A stretch of 20,654 nucleotides of DNA from Candidatus Omnitrophota bacterium. Its GTDB lineage: Bacteria; Omnitrophota; Gorgyraeia; JABMRN01. The translations under genes were made by a program, and so were the position numbers. Shown here one piece after another: positions 12,662-20,609 of this stretch. The stretch's first letter is position 1. Each line of letters starts with the position of its first letter. The stretch lies in NCBI GenBank assembly GCA_028702395.1, contig JAQVOV010000014.1, positions 1 to 20,654 of the forward strand, given 5' to 3'. The notes beneath the pieces were generated by a model that made no database searches, had not been told where the DNA came from, and saw only the letters and a list, made by a program, of their open reading frames with translations.

Positions 12662-15600
12662 ATGGAAGAAAGGAAAAAAGGCTTCTTAGCGTTAGTAGTG
12701 ACACAATTTTTAGGGGCTTTTAATGATAATGCCTTTAAACTAGTTATTTCATTTTTAGCTATCAATGTTTTAATGGGGCAGGAAAAAGGAACAGAATATG
12801 TGTCATTGGCAGGAATAGTGTTTATTCTTCCGTTTTTAATGTTTTCAACATTTGCAGGATATTTAGCAGATAAATATAGTAAGCAAAAAATAGTTATTTA
12901 CACGAAAATTATGGAATTGGTTATAATGATTTTAGGCTATTTTGCCATTGTTAGTCAAAATACGCTAGGTATTTATACAGTTCTATTTCTTATGGGAGCA
13001 CAAAGCGCTTTTTTTAGTCCAGCAAAATTTGGGATGATGCCAGAACTTTTAACTGAAGAAGAAATTTCTGAGGGTAATGGTGCAATGCAGATGTGGTCAT
13101 ATATTGCGATCATTATTGGAACAGCCTTTGGCGGTTATATCTTCTTTCAATTAAAAGATGTAGCATATAAAACAACATATATTTTTATGGGAATAGCAGT
13201 TTTAGGAATTATATCAAGTTTATTTGTTACTAAGGGAAAGCCTGCGAGTTCTCAAAGAAAAATGGAATTAAACATTATTAAAGAACTTATCTCTAATATG
13301 AAACACATTCGTTTGGATAGAGGTGTGTTTTTGTCAATTGTAGGCTTAACCTATTTTGGGCTTTTTGGAGGTCTTTTTCAACTTAATATACTATTATATG
13401 CCAGTAAGATAATGCAGGTCAATGAAATGCATACAGGGATCCTTCTTACTGTGACAGGTTTAGGCATGGGTATTGGTAGTTTTATGGCAGGTAAATTGTC
13501 TGAACATAAAGTGGAATATGGATTGGTTCCATTAGGAGGGTTAGGATTAAGTTTAACTTCAATATTGTTAGGGTTTACTTATGGTTCATTTCTTTTTACA
13601 AATATTGTACTTTTTTTCTTGGGCGTTTCATGCGGATTTTTTATAGTGCCGTTGAATGCTTTAATACAGATACGAACTCCTGAAGACAGAAGAGGGCAAG
13701 CATTAGCTACTATGAACTTTTTTTCATTCGGAGCAATTTTATTTGCTTCAGGGCTTTTATATATATGCAGAGAATGGATAAACATAAATTCGGCTCAAAT
13801 TTTTCTTTGTACAGGAATTTTTTCAATAGGGATTACTTTATATGTTTTTAAAGTTATGCCTGAAGCTTTTGTAAGGCTCATTAACTGGATATTGGCACAT
13901 ACATTATATAAGGTAAAAGTTGTAGGAGAAAATAATATTCCTAAAGAAGGTGGAGCCTTATTGGTTTGTAATCATGTTTCATATGCTGATCCTATTCTCG
14001 TGCTATCTTCTGTAAAAAGACCTATTAGGTTTTTAGTGTTTAAACCTATTTATAATAACCCTATTATAAAACCTTTTTGTAAAGCACTTAATGCAATCCC
14101 TGTTTCATTTTTAGATGGGCCAAAGGCTATTTTGAAGTCTTTACAAATAGCAAAAGAAGCTATACAAAACGGAGAGTTAGTATGCATATTTGCTGAGGGA
14201 GGTCTTACAAGAACAGGTAACATGCTCCCCTTTAATAAAGGGTTCGAATATATTATGAATGATCTAAACGCTCCAATAATTCCTATGAATTTGGATCGTA
14301 TATGGGGCAGTGTTTTTAGTTATAAGGATGGTAAATATTTTAAAAAACTACCTCAATATATACCTTATCCTATAACTATTTCATTTGCGGAAGGTATGCC
14401 TGCAGATTCCAAAGTTCATGAAGTAAGGACTAAGATACAAGAACTTTCAGCAGATGCTATGAATTATAGGGAAGGTTTTCATAAAAAGCTACATATGATT
14501 TTAATAAACCAAGTTAAAAAACATCCTTTTAGATTTTGTATGGCCGATTCTATGGGGTTGAAGTTTAATTATCTCAAACTTTTAGCTAGTGTAATTACTT
14601 TTTCTAATAAAATGTTTCCTGAAAAAGTTTTTAAAAGTGAAAAACAGGAAATGGTGGGAGTAATGCTTCCTGCAAGTTGTATAGGTAGTATAGTTAATCT
14701 ATCAACTTGGTTTGCAGGGAAGATTCCTGTTAACCTTAATTTTACTGCTTCAAAGGATTCCATCGATTATGCTATGGAACAATGTGAAATGAAACGTATT
14801 GTAACCTCAAGGAAATTTTTGCAAAAAATGAATTTACAAGAAGATCCTAAAATGATATTTTTGGAAGACATTAAAAAAAAGATAAGTAAAGTGCAGTTTT
14901 TCAAGAATATGCTATTAAGTTTTATTCTTCCAGGATTTTTAATAAAAATTTTAATGGTTAAAGGAGACAGAAAGAATGTTGATGATACAGCAACCGTAAT
15001 TTTTTCTAGTGGCAGTACAGGAACACCTAAAGGAGTAATGCTTTCGCATAAAAACATTTTATCTGATCTTGGAGGAGTTTATCAAATTCTTAATATAAAT
15101 AAAAGTGAAGTAATTATGGGCACATTACCATTATTTCATTCTTTTGGTTTTACGTGTACAATGGGATTGCCTTTAGGTGTAGGGATGGGAGTGGTTTATC
15201 ATTCCAATCCTGTAGATTATAAAACTATAGGTAATATGGTACAGCAATATAAGGCATCAATAATCATGGGCACACCTACCTTTTTATCTACTTATACGAG
15301 AAAATGTACAAGAGAACAATTTTCAACTCTAAGATTTGCTATTATAGGAGCAGAAAAATTAAAGAAAAAAATTGCTGAGGACTTTTATGCAAAATTTGGC
15401 GTTACTCCTTTGGAAGGATATGGTGCTACAGAATTATCACCTGTGGTGTCAATGTGTATTCCAGATTATATAAGCCCAAACCAACAAGTTAAACAGATAG
15501 GGTATAAAGAAGGAAAAGTAGGGCATCCACTCCCAAACATAGCCGTAAAGGTTGTTGATCCTGATACTTTTGAAATGTTACCTGCAAATGAGACTGGTAT

Positions 15601-16072
15601 GCTCCTTGTAAAAGGAGCTAATGTCATGAAAGGGTATTTGAACCAACCAAGAAAAACAGAAGAGGTGATTAGAGATGGATGGTATATAACAGGTGATATA
15701 GCTACAATAGATGATGATGGCTTTATTTGTATTACAGATAGATTAAGCAGATTTAGTAAGATTGGCGGGGAAATGGTTCCTAATGTAAAAGTTGAAGAAA
15801 TGATAAATGAATTAGCTGGTGCAGAAGAACAAGTAGTAGTTGTGACATCTGTAGCAGATGATAAAAAAGGTGAAAAACTTATTGTTCTTTATAAAAAGAA
15901 CTTAAAGGTAGAGGAAATAATTTCCAAGTTAAATAGAACAGAACTTCCCAATTTGTGGATACCAAAAAAAGAAAACTTTTTTCAAATTGATAATATTCCT
16001 TATTTAGGAACAGGAAAATTGGATTTAAAAGCTATAAAGACCCTTGCTCAAGAGCTAGCTTCATCAGTTTAA
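12662..16072 (+). CDS. aas: MFS (LplT-like)-PlsC-AMP-ligase fusion, lysophospholipid transport and reacylation
   Basis: This 1136-residue inner-membrane protein fuses three activities. Residues 1-400 form a 12-helix MFS transporter with the LplT-type start FLGAFNDNAFK. Residues 420-600 are a PlsC acyltransferase with NHVSYAD (His438, Asp443) and FAEGG (Glu512). Residues 640-1136 are an acyl-activating AMP-binding domain with SSGSTGTPKG (782-791), EGYGATE (918-924), TGD (1010-1012) and the catalytic Lys1119 in GTGKLDLK. All key residues seen are intact. E. coli splits this function between LplT and Aas, which bring lysophosphatidylethanolamine inward and reacylate it; fused forms occur in other phyla. 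ATG 12662 is preferred because GGAGGGG (12651-12657) precedes it, rather than the in-frame ATG 12647 inside marR. It is co-transcribed with marR and the hydrolase. Confidence 0.92.
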   Translation: MEERKKGFLALVVTQFLGAFNDNAFKLVISFLAINVLMGQEKGTEYVSLAGIVFILPFLMFSTFAGYLADKYSKQKIVIYTKIMELVIMILGYFAIVSQNTLGIYTVLFLMGAQSAFFSPAKFGMMPELLTEEEISEGNGAMQMWSYIAIIIGTAFGGYIFFQLKDVAYKTTYIFMGIAVLGIISSLFVTKGKPASSQRKMELNIIKELISNMKHIRLDRGVFLSIVGLTYFGLFGGLFQLNILLYASKIMQVNEMHTGILLTVTGLGMGIGSFMAGKLSEHKVEYGLVPLGGLGLSLTSILLGFTYGSFLFTNIVLFFLGVSCGFFIVPLNALIQIRTPEDRRGQALATMNFFSFGAILFASGLLYICREWININSAQIFLCTGIFSIGITLYVFKVMPEAFVRLINWILAHTLYKVKVVGENNIPKEGGALLVCNHVSYADPILVLSSVKRPIRFLVFKPIYNNPIIKPFCKALNAIPVSFLDGPKAILKSLQIAKEAIQNGELVCIFAEGGLTRTGNMLPFNKGFEYIMNDLNAPIIPMNLDRIWGSVFSYKDGKYFKKLPQYIPYPITISFAEGMPADSKVHEVRTKIQELSADAMNYREGFHKKLHMILINQVKKHPFRFCMADSMGLKFNYLKLLASVITFSNKMFPEKVFKSEKQEMVGVMLPASCIGSIVNLSTWFAGKIPVNLNFTASKDSIDYAMEQCEMKRIVTSRKFLQKMNLQEDPKMIFLEDIKKKISKVQFFKNMLLSFILPGFLIKILMVKGDRKNVDDTATVIFSSGSTGTPKGVMLSHKNILSDLGGVYQILNINKSEVIMGTLPLFHSFGFTCTMGLPLGVGMGVVYHSNPVDYKTIGNMVQQYKASIIMGTPTFLSTYTRKCTREQFSTLRFAIIGAEKLKKKIAEDFYAKFGVTPLEGYGATELSPVVSMCIPDYISPNQQVKQIGYKEGKVGHPLPNIAVKVVDPDTFEMLPANETGMLLVKGANVMKGYLNQPRKTEEVIRDGWYITGDIATIDDDGFICITDRLSRFSKIGGEMVPNVKVEEMINELAGAEEQVVVVTSVADDKKGEKLIVLYKKNLKVEEIISKLNRTELPNLWIPKKENFFQIDNIPYLGTGKLDLKAIKTLAQELASSV

Positions 16073-16086
16073 AGAGGAGGTATAAA

Positions 16087-16827
16087 ATGAAAATAAAAAG
16101 GAAAGTAGCCAGAACGGTAGATGACCATAGAATTGCATATAAGCATTTTAGTAACAATAAGAATAAATTGGTTATTATTGTTCATGGTTTTTATAACAGC
16201 AAAGATTCAGAATTATTGGATGCATTGGCAGTACATCTTTCAACGAATCATGATGTAGTAAGTATGGATCTTAGAGGGCATGGTAAAAGTGAAGGGTTAT
16301 TCTCATGGACAGTACATGAAGCAAATGATGTTGAAGCTGTTCTTAAAGCGATAGATCAAGGGTATGAAAAAGTGGTTTTAATTGGTTTTTCTTTAGGAGG
16401 AAGTATTTGTACAAATGTTGTTGCAAAAACTAATTATAAAGTTGATACTTTTATTTGTGTAAGTGCACCATCAGATTTTGATAAGGTGGATTTTAAATGG
16501 TGGGAATTGGATTTTGAGAATGACATTTGTTATTCACTAGTATCTAGTAAAGGCAGAAAAGGAAAAGGCGTTAGGCCAGGCCCTTGGTGGAAGAAAAAGG
16601 ATAAGCCTATAGACAATGTTCACAAAATAAAAGTTCCAATTCTTTTTATACATGGAGATAATGATTGGGTAGTAGATAAGAGGCATTCGCTGGAGTTGTA
16701 TAAAAAAGCAACAGCAAAAAAACAGATCAAGATAATCGATAAAGGACCTCATGCGGAATATTTGTTAAGAAAAAACAAGGAGGAATTTTGTTCGAATATA
16801 GATCAATGGTTAGTAGAAACTCTATAA
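16087..16827 (+). CDS. Alpha/beta hydrolase
   Basis: This 246-residue cytoplasmic hydrolase of the YqiA/lysophospholipase-like type has an oxyanion motif HG at 33-34 and DLRGHGKS at 61-68. The nucleophile elbow GFSLGG has Ser102, the acid is Asp193 in HGDNDWVV, and the His is His222 in KGPHAEY. The triad is complete and the length is usual for a small serine hydrolase. GAGGAGG precedes ATG 16087 and only 14 bases separate it from the acyltransferase fusion, so the two are probably one transcript. The context suggests a lysophospholipase, monoacylglycerol lipase or thioesterase, but the substrate cannot be read from the sequence. Confidence 0.9.
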   Translation: MKIKRKVARTVDDHRIAYKHFSNNKNKLVIIVHGFYNSKDSELLDALAVHLSTNHDVVSMDLRGHGKSEGLFSWTVHEANDVEAVLKAIDQGYEKVVLIGFSLGGSICTNVVAKTNYKVDTFICVSAPSDFDKVDFKWWELDFENDICYSLVSSKGRKGKGVRPGPWWKKKDKPIDNVHKIKVPILFIHGDNDWVVDKRHSLELYKKATAKKQIKIIDKGPHAEYLLRKNKEEFCSNIDQWLVETL

Positions 16828-16842
16828 AAGAAGGAGGTGTAA

Positions 16843-16884
16843 ATGATAAGAAGAAGAGGGGAAGGGAGTGTTTTTTTACATTAA
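16843..16884 (+). CDS. Possible 13-residue leader ORF with a strong ribosome binding site
   Basis: A near-perfect AAGGAGGTGT (16831-16840) precedes ATG 16843 with five-base spacing from AGGAGG. The ORF encodes MIRRRGEGSVFLH and stops at 16882-16884, the first base of the operator-like dyad. The DNA from GGAGGTGTAA through ATGATAA resembles the true start region of the next gene (16921-16940), and both peptides start MI-basic-basic. It may be a duplicated start region left by insertion of the promoter, or a leader peptide. Evidence for a functional product is weak. Confidence 0.3.
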   Translation: MIRRRGEGSVFLH

Positions 16885-16903
16885 TAGTTGCATGGTCAAC
16901 TAT
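16875..16903 (+). promoter_or_regulatory. Promoter region with perfect operator-like palindrome before the VIT-VWA gene
   Basis: TTTACA (16875-16880) is a good -35 match. The -10 is unclear: AACTAT at 16898-16903 with 17-base spacing, or TATTGT at 16901-16906. ATAGTTG (16884-16890) and CAACTAT (16897-16903) are exact reverse complements around CATGGT. The site is nearly the same as the dyad before marR, so the MarR protein probably controls this promoter too. Confidence 0.6.
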
Positions 16904-16931
16904 TGTAAGGTCAATAAACTGGAGGTGTAAG

Positions 16932-19049
16932 ATGATAAAGAGAAAAAAAGGAATAGGAAAAATGGTGATAATGACGCTGATAACGTTATCAGTATATGTG
17001 ATACCTGGATATTGTGCTGGTTTGCTAAAACCTAAGGATTCGTCCTTGCCTGATCTGCAAATTAAGGATCACAAGGTAAAGGTAATAGTAGAAGACGGAT
17101 ATGCAATAACTCAGATAGAACAGATATTTGTTAATCCAACGGACCAGGATATGGAGGCAGTGTATTCTTTTCCTGTGCCACAAAAGGCCTCTGTTTCAAA
17201 CTTTGTTATGTGGATAGATTCAAAACCTATCGCAGGTGAAGTTCTTGAAAAAGAGGAGGCTAAAGAGATATATGAACAACAAAAAGCTAATAACAAGAAT
17301 GTGGGATTAACAGAGAAGAATGGTTATAAGACTTTTGAAGTAAGTGTTTATCCTGTTCTAGCAGGCAATGAAACAAGGATTATGCTTGAATATATGCAGC
17401 CGGTTGATGTGGATACAAATATGGCTAGCTATGTTTATCCTTTAGAAGAAGGAGGAGTTGATGATGAAGCTCTGATGTTTTGGACAACAAATGATAAAGT
17501 AACAGGAACCTTTAGTTTTGATATGACATTAAGATCATCGTATCCAATTGATAGTATACGATTGCCGGCACATCCTTCAGCAGAGATAAAACAGGAAGGG
17601 GAAAATTGGATAATACATATTGACAATTATGAGAACGAGTTTAAATCACAACAGGCAAATGGGCAAGATTTAACTATTAATAATTATAACGAAGAGGACA
17701 AAATAACACAAGAGCAACTTAGCGAGACTTTAGAAGTGGACAAAAGTTTCAGGCTTGATAGAGATGTTGTTGTGTATTATAGATTAGCTGATAATTTGCC
17801 TGGGACAGTGGATCTTGTTGCTTACAAAAAAGAAGGGGCGAAACGTGGAACATTTATGCTAACAGTTACTCCTGGGATTGATCTGAAACCTATTATAGAG
17901 GGGCAGGACTTTATATTTGTATTGGATATATCAGGATCAATGCAATACAAATATGCTACATTGGCTGAAGGCGTAACACGTGCATTAAAGCAAATGAATC
18001 CTAATGATAGATTTAGGTTAATAGTTTTTAATACAGGGGCTAAAGAGTTAACTAATGGGTATATAGAAGTAAATCAAGCTAATGTTGAAAAGTATATAAA
18101 TGTTCTTAATAGTATAAATCCCAATAATGGAACAAATCTTTATGCAGGTTTGGATTTGGGTTTAAAGAAAGCAGAGGCCGATAGAACTACTAGTATTATA
18201 TTAGTGACAGATGGGGTTGCTAATGTAGGAGTGACAGAACAAAAGGAGTTTATTCAGTTAATTAAGAAATATGATATAAGATTGTTTACTTTTGTTATGG
18301 GTAATAGTACAAATCGACCTCTTTTAAAAACAATGACAGATGCTTCAGAAGGATTTGCAATAAGCGTATCTAATGATGATGATATTATAGGAAAGATAAT
18401 GCTTGCGCAGAGTAAGGTTGCTTTTGAAGCATTACATGGTGTTGATGTTAAGATATTAGGTGTTAAAACAAGTGATATTACTCCTGAAAAAATCGGAAGT
18501 TTATATAGAGGTCAACAGCTTGTATTGTTTGGACATTATTTTGGTTCAGGTGAAGCCGAAATAGTTATGAAAACCAGAATATCAGGAGAAGAAAAAATTT
18601 ATAAGACAAGTTTTGATTTTCCTGAAGTTTCTGAAACAAACCCAGAGATAGAAAGATTATGGGCCTATGCTTCAATTGAGCATTTACAAAGAGAAATAAA
18701 TAATTTTGGGGAAACGCCTGATATGAAACAAATTATAGTGGATCTCGGGAAAAAGTATTCTATAGTAACAGATTACACTTCAATGGTTATTGTTGAAGAA
18801 GAGGTTTTCAACGATCTGGGTATAGATAGAAAAAATAAAAGGCGCACAGAACTAGAAAATACAGCAAGAAAAAGCCGCCTATCTAATCCTATAGTTAAAA
18901 GAAGAGTAGATGCTAATAGGCCTATGTTTACAAATAATAGACCGGGTATAACAGGTGGGGCAGGAGCAATGGACCCGGTTTCTGCTTTGATCCTTTCTCC
19001 TCTTGTATTTGGGTGGTTACCTAAAAAAAGAAAAGGGGATAAAAGATGA
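16932..19049 (+). CDS. VIT- and VWA-domain surface protein with C-terminal sorting tail
   Basis: This 705-residue protein has a signal peptide (1-29, basic start then hydrophobic, cut probably after CA), a VIT (inter-alpha-trypsin-inhibitor) domain at about 38-170, and a VWA domain at about 326-500. The metal site is intact: DISGS (Asp332, Ser334, Ser336), Thr401 and Asp427 in VTDG. The tail at 672-705 has GG, a short hydrophobic run (684-696) and KKRK, resembling a sorting signal. GGAGG (16921-16925) precedes ATG 16932; upstream in-frame ATGs lie in the hydrolase gene. VIT-VWA proteins with such tails are known targets of sortases in Gram-negative bacteria. Here a rhomboid-type protease gene overlaps the 3' end, so it is the likely processor. 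Adhesive or protein-binding function is inferred. Confidence 0.9.
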   Translation: MIKRKKGIGKMVIMTLITLSVYVIPGYCAGLLKPKDSSLPDLQIKDHKVKVIVEDGYAITQIEQIFVNPTDQDMEAVYSFPVPQKASVSNFVMWIDSKPIAGEVLEKEEAKEIYEQQKANNKNVGLTEKNGYKTFEVSVYPVLAGNETRIMLEYMQPVDVDTNMASYVYPLEEGGVDDEALMFWTTNDKVTGTFSFDMTLRSSYPIDSIRLPAHPSAEIKQEGENWIIHIDNYENEFKSQQANGQDLTINNYNEEDKITQEQLSETLEVDKSFRLDRDVVVYYRLADNLPGTVDLVAYKKEGAKRGTFMLTVTPGIDLKPIIEGQDFIFVLDISGSMQYKYATLAEGVTRALKQMNPNDRFRLIVFNTGAKELTNGYIEVNQANVEKYINVLNSINPNNGTNLYAGLDLGLKKAEADRTTSIILVTDGVANVGVTEQKEFIQLIKKYDIRLFTFVMGNSTNRPLLKTMTDASEGFAISVSNDDDIIGKIMLAQSKVAFEALHGVDVKILGVKTSDITPEKIGSLYRGQQLVLFGHYFGSGEAEIVMKTRISGEEKIYKTSFDFPEVSETNPEIERLWAYASIEHLQREINNFGETPDMKQIIVDLGKKYSIVTDYTSMVIVEEEVFNDLGIDRKNKRRTELENTARKSRLSNPIVKRRVDANRPMFTNNRPGITGGAGAMDPVSALILSPLVFGWLPKKRKGDKR

Positions 19050-19657
19050 GTTTTGTGAATAAAAATATCAATTCAAATAGCCATGGCACTTTTAAAGTGC
19101 CATGGCTAACTTTAATGGTTTCTTGCATTGTTTTAGTGTTGTTTTTTATTGGGCCAAACAATAGTGAACAGTTTGTGTTTGATAAAACAGAGATCTGCAA
19201 TGGTTCTACTTGGAGGTTAATGACTGGGCATTTGATACACAATAATCTAGATCATTTGTTTTGGGATTTATTGGCGTTTATGGTTTTGGGAAATATTATA
19301 GAAAGCTATAGTCGTAAGAAGTTAATAGTATCATTTATATTATCTTCGTTTTCTGTTAGTTTATGGATGTTTGTTGTTGAGAGAAACTTTACTGTGTATT
19401 ATGGGTTGTCGGGTTTATTGAATGGATTATTGGTTATTGCAGTTTTTGACAAATGGAAGCAAACGAGAAAGGTAATGTTCCTTTATGTTTTGGTAATAAC
19501 AGCAATTAAAATGATTTATGAAATCATAACAAATAATGTTTTTTTTATAGACCCAAGTATACCAACTATTCCGGGAACTCATCTTGCTGGGTTTTTGATG
19601 GGGTGTTTAATTGTTTTTGCTACAAGTATAAGGTATAGTAGAAGAGTTTGTACATGA
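19046..19657 (+). CDS. rrtA: Rhombosortase-like rhomboid-family intramembrane serine protease
   Basis: This 203-residue polytopic membrane protein carries GHLIHNNLDH (61-70) after TWRLMT, catalytic Ser122 in YYGLSG, and His179 in GTHLAG. Length and motif order fit the compact rhombosortase branch of rhomboid proteases, which cut C-terminal GlyGly-CTERM-type tails. Its start overlaps the VIT-VWA stop as ATGA, pointing to translational coupling and a dedicated enzyme-substrate pair. The upstream Shine-Dalgarno is weak (AAAGGGG). A perfect 31-base palindrome lies at codons 11-21. An alternative in-frame ATG at 19115 would remove it but has no Shine-Dalgarno. Confidence 0.85.
   Translation: MSFVNKNINSNSHGTFKVPWLTLMVSCIVLVLFFIGPNNSEQFVFDKTEICNGSTWRLMTGHLIHNNLDHLFWDLLAFMVLGNIIESYSRKKLIVSFILSSFSVSLWMFVVERNFTVYYGLSGLLNGLLVIAVFDKWKQTRKVMFLYVLVITAIKMIYEIITNNVFFIDPSIPTIPGTHLAGFLMGCLIVFATSIRYSRRVCT
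19078..19108. repeat. Perfect 31-base palindrome within the rhombosortase gene
   Basis: Arms of 15 bases (19078-19092 and 19094-19108) are exact reverse complements around one T at 19093. They contain CCATGGCACTTT and AAAGTGCCATGG. In mRNA this would form a very stable hairpin about 32 bases after the start codon. It encodes the cytoplasmic pre-membrane segment. Confidence 0.9.
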
Positions 19658-19675
19658 TATTTCTTTCTTAAATGA

Positions 19676-19704
19676 TTGTTAATAAAAGGTCTCAATGTTA
19701 TAAT
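19676..19704 (+). promoter_or_regulatory. Sigma70-type promoter for the beta-helix acyltransferase gene
   Basis: TTGTTA (19676-19681) is followed after 17 bases by a perfect TATAAT (19699-19704). TG at 19696-19697 gives an extended -10. The transcript would start near 19711, leaving a leader of about 48 bases. This separates the last gene from the preceding operon. Confidence 0.75.
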
Positions 19705-19758
19705 AAATTTACGGATGTATTAAAATAATATTTGAATTAAATATATAAGGAGGCCACA

Positions 19759-20505
19759 ATGAAATGGTTATGGATAACAATAATACAATTGATATTTGCT
19801 GTTTTTATATATGTAATGTGGGCATTCTTTTTCGGGATAGCTCTAATGCCAGTATTATTTTTATTGTTTAAAGTATGGCAAATAACTTCAATGTTCCCAC
19901 TCTGGCAAAGAGTGTCATTATTAAGTATGACTCTTGCTGTAGGATATTTTTTGTTTGGTTTAACATTGATTTTCACTATTGGAATTTTTAGAACAGTTTT
20001 CAGATTAAGGTTAAAAGAAGGTATGTATTCGATGTATTCCATAGAAGCGCTTAAATGGGCTTTTTTAAGTTCTTTATATTTGACCATTCATTATACTTTC
20101 ATGGATTTTGTGTTAGTGACACCTTTTGCAAATTTGTTATTTAGAATGCTTGGTGCAAAATTAGGAAAAAATGTCCAGTTTAATTCAAAGTTTATATTTG
20201 ATGCAAGTTTGCTGGAAATAGGGGATAATACGGTTGTTGGTGGTGGAGCAATTATTGATTGTCATATGGTTGAACGAGGAAAGTTGAAGTTAAAAAAAGT
20301 TAAAATAGGAAAAAATGTTACATTAGGTTCGCATTCTACAATTATGCCTGGATGTGAGATAGGCGATAGTGCTATTATTAGTGCTAGTGCAGTATTACAA
20401 AAAGATACAAAAGTTGAAAGGCGAGATATCTGGTATGGCATTCCAGCTGAATCAATGAGACAAAAAGTAAGAAAAGATAAAGAAGATATGGATAAGAATC
20501 CATGA
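19759..20505 (+). CDS. Membrane-associated left-handed beta-helix (hexapeptide) acyltransferase
   Basis: This 248-residue protein has hydrophobic membrane segments at about 1-38 and 54-80 and a weaker one at 98-120. A hexapeptide-repeat left-handed beta-helix follows at 132-231, with LGAKLGKNVQF, LEIGDNTVVGGGAIID, VKIGKNVTLGSHSTIMPG and CEIGDSAIISASAV, ending in YGIPAES. His192 in GSHS is a candidate active-site His. The arrangement resembles the C-terminal part of membrane NRPS-terminal/Pls-type proteins and some capsule or LPS O-acetyltransferases. GGAGG (19750-19754) precedes ATG 19759, and the gene has its own strong promoter. The acceptor is unknown; an envelope glycan or lipid is likely. 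Confidence 0.88.
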   Translation: MKWLWITIIQLIFAVFIYVMWAFFFGIALMPVLFLLFKVWQITSMFPLWQRVSLLSMTLAVGYFLFGLTLIFTIGIFRTVFRLRLKEGMYSMYSIEALKWAFLSSLYLTIHYTFMDFVLVTPFANLLFRMLGAKLGKNVQFNSKFIFDASLLEIGDNTVVGGGAIIDCHMVERGKLKLKKVKIGKNVTLGSHSTIMPGCEIGDSAIISASAVLQKDTKVERRDIWYGIPAESMRQKVRKDKEDMDKNP

Positions 20506-20609
20506 TTTCAGGTTTGAAGAAAACTTTAGGGTCACCTATGGAGATATTTGTCAAGAGTAAACACACTCCTCCATTGGTAATTCCTATAAATTATTTACTG
20601 AAAAATTAA
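20502..20609 (+). CDS. Doubtful 35-residue ORF overlapping the acyltransferase stop
   Basis: ATG 20502 overlaps the acyltransferase stop as ATGA and the frame runs 35 residues to TAA 20607-20609. The Shine-Dalgarno is poor, and no family, signal peptide or membrane helix was recognised. It could be a coupled small protein or chance. Bases 20610-20654 show nothing recognisable. Confidence 0.2.
   Translation: MISGLKKTLGSPMEIFVKSKHTPPLVIPINYLLKN

Noticed and set aside
16788..16931. VIT-VWA gene starting at 16788 inside the hydrolase gene
   Set aside because: The added residues have no signal-peptide logic, and they cover the promoter and operator. ATG 16932 has GGAGG and starts a clear signal peptide.
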